Below, piece by piece: positions 38,901 to 51,300 of a stretch of DNA of 64,000 nt. The notes below the pieces were generated by a model that was not told the origin of the DNA, made no database searches, and saw only the letters and a program-made list of their open reading frames with translations. Position 1 is the stretch's first letter. Every line of letters begins with the position of its first letter. The translations under genes were made by a program, and so were the position numbers. The stretch is from assembly GCA_013433145.1 (NCBI GenBank), contig CM024169.1, positions 14,020,817 through 14,084,816 of the forward strand, in the 5' to 3' direction. Source of the stretch: Ascaris suum (taxonomy: Eukaryota > Nematoda > Chromadorea > Rhabditida > Ascarididae).

Positions 38901-40054
38901 TTACAATTCCGTCTTTAGTGTACGAGGGAAAGTGTGGAGGCGGCGCCAATCCTGAATTCTATATAAAAAGAAGGAAATAGAAGAGATTACGCAAGAGTTC
39001 GAACAATTGCTTTTTGATCTCAGTTCTCGTTAATTCCTCGCGCCCCTTCCACTTCCCCACCTTCCTGCCTCTCCCAATTCCCTTCCGTGGTGCGTCCGTC
39101 AACTAGACGTTGAGACTACTCCAAGCCGGGTCTTAAACGGCTCAACTTAAACCTGAGAACATAATCGAATGCTTTATGATTGCTCTTTACAGGAAGCTTC
39201 TGTTCTACTAGCATTGATGCTTCAAAATCATTATTGAAAAAGCATCAGGAAGATGATCTTTAAAAAAACGCAGCTCAATGAGGCATTTAGTGACGTGATC
39301 GCCTATACTGCGCAGGTCACCCAATTCGCTCATTTGCGTGGGACAGTTTTACGAAATAAAAGCCGCAAAAATTCTGGCAAATGAGCTTGTCGATTTATTT
39401 CTACGCGTGATCCACGCTTTCAAATTAAATAAAATTCTCATCGAGCCTCATTCATTGTCATAAGACGCAACGCTTGCCGCTCGTTTGGAAATTCCCAAAA
39501 TCAGCACCACAGCTATTTTTGCCATCGATCATACTGACCCCAAAATATCGGCGCACTATCGGGTCATATCAGTTCTACCCGTTGTTAATATTGCGTATGT
39601 GTTTGTTGTGCGAAATGAGAGCCTTTCAAATTTTATCATTCCTCGAAAAAGTTTCGTCATTTTTTCTCAAAAAATTATGAACTCTAAAAGCGAAAATATG
39701 TTTGTGATGAGCATCCCTTGAAAAGAATAAGAAGGCCGGTGAAGCAAAAATCGTTTAAGATAAAGCTTTTTCATACGTACCAGAAAGTTTTATCGATAAA
39801 TCTAGCCCACTTTCAGTTGTGAATGAATTTGAAAGAACAAATCAGTAAACATGTTTGCACCGTTTTAGACACGACACCAAAGCGTCACCCAAATAACAAA
39901 AGAAACATCGAGCGTTACGCCGGAGTCATCACCTGTTATGTTGTCGAGCGATAGCAGCGACACAGCGGATAGTCACACAGGAGATATGACGGACACATCG
40001 CAATCGTCAATTCCATTACTATCAGGAGGTGGCACTGTCACGAGGACTTCGTAG
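26974..40054 (+). CDS. ferroportin-type iron exporter, complete, 12 exons
   Basis: Multi-pass membrane exporter of ferrous iron (SLC40A1 family; C. elegans has fpn-1 paralogues). Exons: 26974-27168, 28988-29141, 29660-29751, 30801-30966, 31773-31988, 33334-33500, 33945-34100, 34887-34982, 35749-35899, 36835-36953, 37327-37437 and 39869-40054. All phases agree, giving 602 residues. Family landmarks: GDRLWTFAITLILEYIGGIR (from residue 66), SSFVGNWLDRQTRKR, KDWIVV (D188), VVWNLVSWVVE, AFGLALLYMTVLGFDG (ends at residue 330), GYGRSQGLSATW, VCIASIWLPGSPFDPY, QIMQETVPENQRGTVFGVQ, and ILPDPRTFGALIIVSVLF in the last membrane segment. The last exon encodes a Ser/Thr-rich cytoplasmic-type tail (SSDSSDTADSHTGDMTDTSQ) after a 2.4-kb intron. 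ATG 26974 is the first Met after an in-frame TAG, but the exon 1 start is the least certain point, and the basic N-terminus is longer than usual. Three of four human metal-site residues appear changed (see findings). Confidence 0.95.
28283..28534 (-). CDS. coding-like exon antisense in ferroportin intron 1, unrecognised
   Basis: Minus-strand open frame from a possible acceptor (GCGGCTTGAAG, above 28534) to TAA at 28283-28285. Its codons are strikingly coding-like. It reads HSYQPDNVTLIPVEDNIQSV, then FHEWLYRKLATRRAALR and FRYRIDVAYVPLPISVNSDG. Possible internal acceptors exist (CAAAAG, CATACCAG), and a donor GTGAAC near the end could make it an internal exon. I do not know the family. It lies within the first ferroportin intron on the opposite strand, so it is a nested gene, an exon of a minus-strand gene, or a gene fragment. 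A further minus-strand coding-like stretch lies at about 28786-28960. Confidence 0.33.
   Translation of the reverse strand, partial: FHFSFANDQKFCAHSYQPDNVTLIPVEDNIQSVVTKFHEWLYRKLATRRAALRSPFPSNDLYFRYRIDVAYVPLPISVNSDGS
36035..36118. repeat. 84-bp imperfect hairpin (MITE- or foldback-like)
   Basis: Two inverted arms of about 38 bases, 36035-36072 and 36081-36118, flank a loop of 8 bases. The left arm begins GTTCGATAGTACGGTATGTC and the right arm ends GACATACTGCGCTATCGAAC. The arms differ at only a few positions, and the pairing fades just outside. It lies in ferroportin intron 9 and would form a strong stem in the transcript. A short foldback transposon is the simplest reading; a microRNA-like hairpin cannot be excluded from sequence alone. 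Confidence 0.7.
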
Positions 40055-40196
40055 GGGGAATGCAACAAACTCGGAGAAGTGATCGTCGGAAGTGGAAGAA
40101 TGAATATGTGACGATGTTTTCGTGGAAGTTGTTTGGATGGATACTCGGCTTTCAAAAAATTGCTTGGTATAATCGTGTTATGAATCCTCAACGACT

Positions 40197-40716
40197 CTAA
40201 AATACAAACTTGCGCAACAACATTAGATCATCTAAGGTTCTCTTATGCGATGTCGTTTCAACTGCTCGACTGTAAGAATGAGAAAGCATCGTAGGATATT
40301 TCACGATTGTCCATTTACGCGGTGGCCGATTCTGAAAAGTGGCTTCCAAGAGTCTACTTTTTGCTGTGGGAGAAGCCCGAAGATGAAGGCTTGATAACTC
40401 CTCTTCATAATCATTTAAGCAATCGGAGTCGGGAATTTTTTCTTGTTTCCTCTCGTGGTTTCCCTTTTTGCTCATGCGCTGGTTTCGGTTTAGGTGCTTG
40501 CGGTGCAAGGATGCAGATAGCTTTCAGGGCACATCTCCGATTGCTGATGTCAAGTGCACTAGCAAGCAGCTCAAAGTCGGAGGCCCTACACTGCTCAGGT
40601 TCTCGGTGTCTTCTTGGCCCCAGTGGTGGGATAGTGGCGATAGCAGTAGTATTACTACTGGCGGTAGTGATAATAACGCAAGTCGCCAATATTAGTGTTA
40701 GCAGTAATGATAGCAC
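40197..40716 (-). CDS. probable secreted protein, 3' part of gene, with one-base frame break
   Basis: On the minus strand, codons from about 40716 read a hydrophobic signal-like stretch (LSLLLTLILATCVIITTASS). Then come ATIPPLGPRRHREPEQC and SDFELLASALDISNRRCALK, followed by a Pro/Lys-rich linker; this frame stops at 40411. From about 40436 down to the TAG at 40197 a different frame is equally coding-like (CLNDYEEELSSLHLRASPTA, EATFQNRPPRKWTIVKYP). Removing one base from the six-base run at 40436-40441 (T6 on the plus strand) would join them, so this is a sequencing error, a real frameshift or an unseen intron. No in-frame ATG is visible, so an upstream exon at higher coordinates is expected. 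Paired Cys and the signal-like start suggest export. Family unknown. Its stop lies 143 bases from the ferroportin stop, making the genes convergent. Confidence 0.55.
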
Positions 40717-40779
40717 CGGGTGTTGTTTTCTTCTTTCTTTGTTGTAATTGCAATAAAGGCGACCGATGATATCGCGCTA

Positions 40780-43700
40780 ACACGAGCGCCGCCTTGCTAT
40801 GGTAATATAACAAAAATTACTGCTAAGTTTCTATAAATTGCGATCGATCTGCTAAGTGCACATTATTAGTGCTGTAGTAAATTGTTGAGCTAACATAGGT
40901 GTTATGACGGGGGAACTTCTTTGATGCGATCTTGCCGAGTGCGGAAGAATGCCTCGAGAGAACTTGGAAGCTCCCGTCTGCATTTCTGATTACCACTGCT
41001 ATTTAAACTGCGTCAATTTTGTTGATCGCATATTGTATCGAAGGTGGTTTTGCCACATAACAACTGTGGTTATTCGTCACGTAGTGGCCGTGAGGCACTT
41101 GAAAGTGATCGTTTGAAGACCGCCCGATCCCGCGTGTCAGAGACCTTGCATCATTTCTTGCTCAATTGCCGTCAGCTGTACTGTACAAATAATGGATCAA
41201 AGCTGATGGGCGTGGAATACCAGCAGTCAAATTAGAAGTGACGTCGTTTCGACCTGAGCGTGCTGAAAGCAGAACCATGGCGAAATGTCTAATCGTTGAC
41301 CATGAACATGCCTGCTGCGAGGTCCTTGTCAATTTCTGTCGGTTTTCCTTGCCGTTTTTTTCATTTATAAAACCTTGAAAGAATCGAATAACTTCATTTG
41401 TTTTTCTATTAGAGAAATTTTAAATATAAGAGTCTACATATGCATTTGTTCTTCTCTTTTATGAGAGCTTAAAAATCCTTGCGGATGTAAGGTTGAAGTT
41501 TTTTGAGAAGGCATTGAATGATTCGATAAATGGTGTTTGATAAACTTGTTAATAAATTAACCGGGATGTGTGTTATCAAGAAGTCACTGATATTATGACG
41601 TTGTTAACGAGTTATCTATACACTGCAGATAAACTTCTATGACGTTTTCGTTGCAACATTTGTTGAATGTTGGAAGATCCTAAGACTGGAATTAGATGGA
41701 CCCCGTACGGAAACTAAAGAACAGTTCAGGAGTGACAGCTTGTCGCTCTTCATGAACACCTCAGGACGTTGGTTACCGTTTAAGACTCGAAACACTTGAA
41801 GTATTTGTTAGGGGGTTCAGATCAATTTATATTCATCGGTGAGGACATCTGCTGTGATAGATGAGGTGCAGTATTATTTTTGATTTTGTTGATTATTGTT
41901 CGCGATTTGCGGCGCATCTTCTGTATTTGGTCTTTTACGCTTTGGTATGAGATGTTTATAAATATGTTGCAGTATCACGTGAAGAAGGTATTTCCTTCAG
42001 CATGGTTCCTCTTCAATAAATAATAGCAAGAAACGTCTTTGGTGCGCATTTGCATAATCGTTTAGTTTCGAATTGCTGAAGCTGATCAATTCGATTGAAG
42101 GCAGACCGCCATAAATCGTGGAAGTATTTGCAGAAAATATCCTACGAATGTGGGCTCACTTAATCGAAATTTCTCATCTGAAGTGAATGTGTTGCTTATA
42201 CAAATAATAAAAGAGCTTTGTCGTACTAAGCTGGTAGCACCTTTCAATGAGTGCTGCAAGTCAGCGTCAGTGATCACCTTCCCAATGTAGAGTTCACGTG
42301 ATGTTGAGTGCTGAATTTGCCGTATCTATGCAGTCTAGCTCTCACCGTGTAGAAATTTACATCTCTTGAATGACTCTTATCTAGATATAAATCAAAAACA
42401 GAGAAAAGAGTTTCCCACTTAATTCTTGCATGACTTTCCCATCGCGCTACTTGATAAAGCCTTAACTCATTGTCTTTCACAGCGTAGACGCAGTCGTGAC
42501 AGATTTCTGGTTCTTCATCACTTAGCTTCGGGCGAACGTAAAAATGCTAAGCGAACGCTACCACGAAGTATGATTCAGTGATGCGATTCTATTATTCTCG
42601 ATAGAAATAATCTGAATTTCGTTACAGTGTTTAGCTGCAACCGAAACAAACGCATCAACAACAGTGTTATTTAATGAAGGCTCATCAATCTCACATACTA
42701 TAGAAATATTAGGTGAATCGTTGATATTTCAATAAATTGGAAAGACTGAATGCATTTCGAGACGATCGGATTTTCATTTTGCAACGTTCAGGTTTACGAG
42801 AATATTGAATTCTTCGGAAAGATTTTGCACTGATGGATGTATGAATGCGACTAATTTAAAATGCGCTTTTTTTTTGAAGAGTACAACGTCTCTATTATTG
42901 CAACGGTTATAACGATAAATTTTACGGCATTTTCCAACTTTAAAGAAATTCGTTTGAATGGAATGTAACGTGCAGATTGTGACAACTCCATTGATATGCT
43001 TCTTTAGCTGTTCTATGAGCCAACCGATGCACGCAAATTTCTGATCACTTTTGAATATCTTTACTCTCGAAGTTCGAAGATGACCGGCCAATCTCTTGAA
43101 TTTATAACGGTTAATAACAATAAATATTGTTATTTATACAATGCCGTAGGAGTATGTCATGGGGCTGCTGCTTTTAACCTCTTTGGAGAAGGTATTGTGA
43201 GTAGTGTCGGATATTATTCTATTATAGTGTTCGCTGATGATTGAAAGTTGCCCATGTCATTCACTAATGACATTCTTGTTGATACGTCGATATAGTCGTA
43301 AGATTGAGCTGATGAGTCTGTCGACCATCGCATTTAAATCCTTCGCTACCGAATATGTGCTGAAAATTGATGTGCCTAGCTCTACTGTATTTCGCACCCA
43401 AAATGAGCTTCTTAACGAAATTATCGAGAGTGCTAATTTGGGAGGTCTTACCGATATGATTTACATTTTAATTTCTATCCGGTTCAGATTGCTAGGAAGG
43501 ATAAAGCGATACAAAAAAATTTGTAATTTTTTGAACGCCGTATTTTGTTACCTTGAAAACTGCGTTATTACCTAAGTTATCAAAAACATAGACGGCTTTT
43601 TCTTGTTCTTTTTTATCTCAATTATACGTCGACTGCGTCGAACCCTTAAGCGACAGAATATTTATATGCATCGAATGACTAACGACATTGCTAATCGGTT

Positions 43701-45341
43701 CACATATTTGCATCGATTTCGAATAGATGTTGAAGATTCAAAATCAAGTTCGCATGGATGGCCAGCGTGTTCTGTTCGCAGAGATCTGTAGTTGAAGGTT
43801 GTTGCAGTTCAAATTCACTGAATGATAGGCCCATGGAGAAAGCCCATAACGTCGACCGTCAATCATTGAACGATAGTCCTTAAATGTTTGCAACTGCGTA
43901 AAATCAACCGACGAACTTGATTGTGTGTTTCATCACTCCATCGCAAATGTCCTAACGAAGGCGCATTATGGCAGCGTTGTTCTTGCATATATCCATGTGT
44001 ATGTTGTGTCTGTTATAAAAGTTCAGTGTGGTTAGCCACATAGATTGCTGATGGGATGCACATCATAGGATATGTCCTCTACCCTATTAGCGTTGAGCGA
44101 TCGACGAGTGTGGCAAAGTTTTGCGCGGATTTCATGCCGATCGGCGTGCACCTCACGAACAATCGAATGTTTATCGAAGATAAGTGCAGGCGAGTGAGGT
44201 TCACTGAATTGAAAGGGCATTATTTCACCCATTTTACTTTCAGTAGTTAAAATTTGGTTGTTCTGTTGAGGATGACGCAAAAGCGTGCGTCATGCCAGCT
44301 CCTATGATTTATGTGTTCGTTGTCGTTCTTTATTATCTTTTATCTGTTTTTATGTATGCTCCATTATTTGTTCCATTCATCGCTATTCTTCGTGTTCCTT
44401 GCGCCATCTTTTTCGTACGAAAATGCAAATTGATGCAAGTCTCTAGTCTGAAAATGTTGTACGTTTATGTTTTCGATCAGTCTTGTTCCGATCGTCCGAA
44501 CTGGGGGGTTGTAATTTCCGTTAGGGTGCGCTTCGTTTCGCAAGCGCCCAAATTGTTACTGATTGATTGGAGCCTATTCTTGTAGTGAGTTGCTAGCCTT
44601 TGTGATTGTGTTAATAAGGTGATGTGCAAAGACAGTGCGTGCTCTTCAAAGGGGAGAGGAGAAGCTTTGTAGGAGTCCTTGGCGAGTTATCAGTGACCAA
44701 GTTATGGATCATTTATGGTTTTCTAACTTACGTTCATAGTCGCCAATAGCGTTCTGAATGGGTAAAATGAGGTCCTAACGAACAGACTCATTTGTTTGGA
44801 TATTGTGCGTTCACAACGTTTAATTTGAGTGGCAATAATCGACAAATTTGCTTATGTCAGTGATCACAGATAAATGCCTCTTTATTCGCTTCCACTTTAG
44901 ACTAGAAAGACAAGTTGCAGGTCGCATGAAGGCAAGAGCTTCCGGTAATCTGCTGCTAATCTTATGTTAACGAATCGATTCGCAGTTGTTCCGCTTAGAA
45001 GGAGGGTCGAGACTTGCTGCACAGCCCTGGCCCCTATGATAGGCTGATCAGAATGACTCTGCAGGACGGAGCCGGAGTCCGGTCGAAGCTCACTTAAATG
45101 GATCGCCCGTTTAGAAATAAGGAACGATGAATGTAGGGATCTTACTGCTGTAAGGCGAGACTAGAGGCGAAAGATCACGATCAAAGCATTACGCATAAGT
45201 GCCGCTGCCAGAAGAGCGAAAGATAAGAGCTCAAAAGGCAACTGCGTCGTGCACTTTCCCCTTCCATGTGATGCTGCGATGAAACCTATCCGTTTAGCTT
45301 GACCTTTTTCAGTTCTGCCGCATAAAAACATATCATTTCAG
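40780..45341. other. no gene assigned; some decayed coding-like sequence on minus strand
   Basis: The upstream exon of the minus-strand secreted-protein gene should lie here but was not identified. Between 43091 and 42086, minus-strand frames are coding-like in pieces, for example SIVCEIDEPSLNNTVVDAFV near 42650 and WESHARIKWETLFSVFDLYL near 42400. They switch frame repeatedly and hit stops, which suggests an old pseudogene or element of unknown family. The right end is the presumed tomm-40 promoter; nothing specific was seen in it. Confidence 0.3.
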
Positions 45342-45349
45342 AAGCACGG

Positions 45350-48300
45350 ATGAGCTCACACGAGGCAACACCAAAGTTTGAGTGCACCAGCGGAGAGAAG
45401 GCACTATTTGGCGCAAATCCGAGTAACAATCCAGGCACGTACAGCGACATACATAGGAAGTGTCGGGATGTTTTTCCCATGTGTTTCGAGGGAGCCAGAT
45501 GTATGGTTCAAAAGGGACTCTCCTCTCATTTTCAGGTTTGATACTTTTGCACTTTGGGTTTGTTCGGTGAAAGTTGCGAATAAAGGCAGGACATGGTAGA
45601 AAGGACCGCGAATGGGCAGAGTAAATTAGACCAAGCAGCCATGGAAGCAGGGCTGCCTCTCAACTAAAGAGAAAGCTAAGAGCGAAAAACTCATACAGCG
45701 AATTGGCCGTTTTTCGAAAAGGTAAAATTCAGAACCATGAGCTCAATTAACAAAAGTGGTTCCCTGGATTTGCATTTCCTGCCGAGTGCACTTTTAGTCT
45801 CTTGTGTAGTGCTACATGGACACAGCAAAAGAAGCCGGTTTGAGGATTTCATGTTTTTGATTCAGTGGAAAAATATGGTGGAAATTGCGAGGTTACTCTT
45901 CATCGAGTTTTGTTCCGACGTGAGGTTTCGGATCGTGTTCGGAGCCAAAGAGCTTTTGTAACATAATGTTGTGTCGTGCTCGCACTTATCATCCTTAAAT
46001 TTTTTTCTGTTCATTCCATCTCCTTTTAATGTATCACATTACAGGTTTTGCCCCCCCCCCCCTGGTCGTCCTCGGTTACCGTAGTTCCTAATTGTGACGG
46101 AGCGTATACGATTATAAGGATATAAATGGTTGAAAGAGAAGAGGGGGGGGGGGGAGGGGGGCAGGAAACGTCGTGCATTCTTTCACTGCAGCATTTATTA
46201 ACCAGTGAACTGCTAGGCAGTTGTATTCACTGCAATAGGCAGAAGCCTCCCTCTGCCAATTCCTCCCTCCCCCTCCAACCTCACATTATGTATAGTGGTG
46301 TTGCATTATAACCGTTAAGTGGGGCGCACGTAGTTTCTTCATTTCCGCACTTTACTTACGCAGTCGCTTACCCTTAGCCACTGCGGAAACAGAGTAGACT
46401 AAGGTATTTAAACTATGAAGACCAGGAACAAGGATTAGTTTAAGGTCAGCTGCCGTTTTTTCGTCTGGTCATCAAGGTCTACTTGAGGATGTGCACTCTC
46501 TATCGAGCTGCGGTCGAGTGAATTGCGAGACATCACGGGTGTAAGGGGCGAATACATGAGCACATCAGCCCGTTCTCCGATTCTGCCTCAGACTAGCCTC
46601 CTGACCCATGCTGGCTAGTCTTTGACCTGCCTGTATGCTCTTGTCCTTCTTTCACTTACCTTGTAAGGCGCACTATTCCCGCTCGATCTGTAGCCGACTG
46701 CAGTATGTTACATTACCTCCAAGTCGCAGTTTGTTTCATCACTTAGCAATAGGAGGGTGGGAACATCTATTTCTGTGTACGTGAGGCGAGGTAGGTGGAA
46801 ACGTCTAATTTTTAGTTGATTGAACAGCGTGAACAAATGCAACAGAAATTTGGCAATATTATGGCTTACTATGGCTGCTGTACTTCTTTTCTGTCTCTTT
46901 TTTTTTCTATGTTTTCGTGGCTCACTGTTTTCTAGTTGCCTTCGCAAGGTTGAGGCATTCATTCACTTCTTCTCTTCCTTTTTCAGCACTGCTAACTGCC
47001 AGTTACGATTTGCATGAGGTATGCTATGCACCACCCAAATGTTCCGCACCCACAGCCTATTTGCCCGAACGCAGCAGCACATCGCCGCAATTGTCCGGTG
47101 TATCCTTTCCAGTCCGAATACACGTAATGATTTAAAAAGTCAATTACAGATTTGATGAACTGTTTCTTTGGTACTCAGAGCTCTCCGGTCCTGCTGTGGT
47201 CAGCCTTTCCAATAGGTTGTTGGAACAGCGCTACATAGTGTCGCATTTTTTAAAGGTCAAATTATTTTCTAGAAAGGGGACAATCGGAGCAAAGGTCGTC
47301 CTAGAAGATAGCATCCCGTAACCACACTGTAACGAGGACTTATCACTTACCAGATTTCTTATGATGCTTCAATTTGTGAGAAATTTTTTCCATTTTTATG
47401 GTACTGGCATCGAAGCTTAGCACCTAAAACTCGCGATCAGATAATCTCACCACACTTTTTTTGGCATTTCTGATCGAGGATTTGGTATCTCGAGACGTCA
47501 TTGATAAAAGGGGTACTGAAGAACATACGATGAAAGGGGAATACACAGAGTTTGTAATCAGCAGTTTTCCTCGGTGTGACATGACTGGCTACCAGAATAT
47601 GCTTCGACGAGATGTTGTTGTCCACCTGAGTTGTCTCATATTTAGCAGGATTATCTCGAGCATGCTGCTTTCCCATGGAATTCCTTATGCATGCTGCAGA
47701 GGAACGGAGTATATTCGAAGACGGCACGTAACTTTTTCACGGATGGGTAGAAAGAAGAGTTTCGCTTTTGAGAGTTTTGTGAAATATCACAGTTGTGGTA
47801 GTTTAAGGTACAAAAGCAAATTTTATGGAAACAATAGACTGCTACTGGTTTGGTAAGCTCCCTCCACTTAGGCTCTTGTTCCATTAGCTCACAGATGGGA
47901 AATGAGGGAGCTCAGCTTTTGACACATGGAAGGAGGAAGATAAAACATTAATGGTAGGTACGACGCTTTCGGTATGGAGTTACTTCCGAAGGAAGATTGA
48001 GGAACCAGTAGGGCAACTCATCAAAAGATAGGAACCCGTTTTATCTCCCTCTGATGAGCGTCTTATTTTAGCATCTAGCTGTACGAAATTACGCAAGTGC
48101 TGTCAAAGGAAAGTGATTGTGCGTCTGGCAGCACGGTAGCGGGGAGGCATCTTCAGCCCGTAGGTGGCGGCACTGAATTCAATTCCGTTACATCCAAATT
48201 TTATTTTGCCCACAGTCAAAGATCTCTAGGTCACCAGGTTTTTTCCGATGTTGCCAAACTTTTAATTATAGTTAGTCCTTATTTCTTGCGTGGTAATGGC

Positions 48301-51300
48301 TCACAAACGGTTCTAGAACTAATTCCTCCCATTCATTTCTCGAGACGGCTGGCTCCTTTCATAGCAGTCAATTTCTTTGCCCTATCCTCCTTCCCCGCTT
48401 CTTGTCCACGTTTCTATTATGTACTTGATAGGCAGTGATGCGGCCGTTATCGAATTTCTTATTTTCGAAATATTTGCTAGGGAATGAATTTTGAATTTTT
48501 TTGCTCAATTTCAGGTGACGCACGTGCTGAGCATTTCACCCGCAAATACCGGTTACCGATTCGGTGCAACATACGTGGGCAATAAGGAGGTGGCTCCCGG
48601 AGACGTCTTCCCCGTACTCCTCGGTGACACTGACGTAACGGGCAACACATCCGCTACGTTCCTTCATCACTTCGCTGACAGGTGGATGTTAAAGCTGCAG
48701 AGTCAAGTTCAAGGTGAGATTGATCTCAGTTATATTCGTTCTATTTTGTAGGTGGCAGTGGTTTGGTTGATGGGCTAGTGTTGAAATTGGGTGTAGGAAG
48801 AATGGCTGACAGAACTGATTGAGGATCGCCTTAGTTGACAGAGTCCTAGAGACGTTAAACCTGAAATTTACAGACTGCCGGAAGAATGCTGCCTCCTCAA
48901 AACTATAGATGACTGGTGCTTTGAGCCTTGCTGAATGATTGGTGCTTCAAATTTTTGTGCAAGTCTAGTTCTCGATCATTCTATCGCAAGGTCATAAGCC
49001 AGCGTCACATTCATCCGGTGACCAGGAAATGTTGCTCTGGTTTGTATAGAAGCCGGAGAAAATTAATATCCCTCGGCTATTTTTCTTATTTCTGCTACTT
49101 CATAGTTTGAAGTAGTTGAATTCCGAAACTTCATTTTCCACAAATCACTATTGCCGCGCAATAGTTTCTGGATGAGATTAGTTCGCACAAAGCACATGAG
49201 CCCATATTCCTGAGAGACATAAAACAGATAAAAGGATTTAAAAAAAGCGGAAATGAATTAGGAGAAGTGTTTTTATTTCTCATTCTGTTCCTTCTCCAGC
49301 TCTTCGAAAGAGCTTCTGAATTGTATGCATAATGCAGTTATTATGCAGCCCCTGTTGCTTGCAAAGTATCAGATTTGGTCACGCATAGAACAGAGCTTTT
49401 GCTATCAGCAAAGGGAGGTTGGGGGGGGGGGGGGGGGAGGGGAACTCATCAGAGAGATCTTCGCGCAAAAGAAAGGCCGACGACAGGAGTTGCTTTTGCT
49501 CTGTCTCTTTCATCACATTTTTCCACCTTACTGGATTAAAGATAAGAAACAGCTGCTTACAGAATTTGATGAAACCAACTCCGTCCTCTTCAGGCCTGAT
49601 GCGCTAGGAGCGTTCGTGTCCTAGTGATGTGGGAAGGGAAGGTGTATTTAACAAGGAAAGTGCAGCTTTATTCATTGATAAAGAGAGAGGTTGTGTGACG
49701 GTAATTAAGGCACACGTGCCCTCAGCTATAACAGTGGGGCTGCGGCATGCTCATTCCTTCATAAAAACGACGCGGGTCTGTTTGCTTGACGACGGTTAAG
49801 GAGCAGTTTGCTTTTGTTTTTGAGAATCCTTGGCTGAAATATGCTCGTTCAGTTACGCTTGAGCTGAAGACTTGAGAAATTGGCATGCTGTTTCTTTACC
49901 ACCTCCAAAACGCAAGCTTCGATGGTTTTGAGTTTTGATCCTCTCGTCCTCCTTTCCTTTCCTTGGTCTGTGAATAGAAGATCACGGAGACCTCGGAAAC
50001 TTTGGGAAGAGAGGAAGAAGAGGAGAGCTACGCTGGTCCGTGATCCCCTGCCATGCATTGGAAATGTTAGGCAGGCGAAGCCAAACTTAAGACTCCCTTG
50101 CGGGGTACTGACTATGAAAGCCGTATTGAAAGTCTTGTTCCGATCTGTTTTTCTATGAAGAAGTTAGTGATTTGCCGGCCAGTAGTTTTGTATGTTCGTG
50201 TGCAGATTGGAATGAAAATTAGCTAAGAGGGTATATTTACATGCGAAATAAATTGTAACTACTGGCGACCCCGAAAGTTTTTCTGCTTTGTTTAAAAGTC
50301 TTTTATAGGTAATACGGCATTTGCATGGACCTATCATGTTAGAGCAAGCTTCAGGGGTTTACTAAAAAATATAGTCTACTTTTCAATTTCTCTATTTTAA
50401 ATGACTGCAAGAAGCAAGCAAACATTGAAAGCAGTACTTTTTCGAGCCAGCAGGTTTGTGCACAGGTGGAAGTGACCGTGATTATTTGGATTCATGTGGG
50501 TAAATAAAATGTTGTGCATACCTTTTAATCCATTCTTTGCTTGCTGGCTGGTGTTATGATATCGTGAACCATCTACAATTAGGTCCAAGCTTTTCTGATA
50601 TCGGTTAACCATCCATAAATTGGGCATCACCTGATCACCTGACGATTCGTCCATTCGCGAAGGGCAGAGAGGATCTGTCGCGTTTCATTCGCTCCTAAAC
50701 GGCGCCTTTTGCTTCCAGTGTTGACCATGGAACGAACCGTGTTAGAGGTTCATCCCACCTCTTTTGCAGTTTTTCGCATGGCCGCTTTCGATCGCGCGTT
50801 ATCCAGTCTGTTAGGCGACATGTTCAGCGGCTGTCAAAATTTCCTGCAACATGTCTCTGTTCACTTTCATTTTGCTGCATAAATTTGGGATACTACGTCC
50901 TTTACTCCAATTTTATGCAGCGGTTCTTCATTCCTTAACCGTTCTGTCCTCGTGACGCCACACACCTTTTCCTTTGCTCTGTATGCCATTGCAAATTTCT
51001 CTTCATGACGCCTCGTGTGGACCATGTTTCGCAGGCAGGTAGCATTGTTTGAAGCAAAGTCGTTTTAAAGATGTTTATCGGCAACCTTTGATTGTTAAAA
51101 GAGCACAGTTGTTGTTGAAAGCGATCCAGCTCGATTTTCATCGTCTTGTGAACTGCCCGCCCAGCATAACTATTCGGTTCTAGCTGACGTCCGAGATAGG
51201 TGCAACCCGTTACTTCTTTAACTTCGGCATCACCCATTCCTATCAAGCCTTCTGCGCATGCGCTTTACTCATTTTCGGGCCGATTTCCTAGGACACCTTT

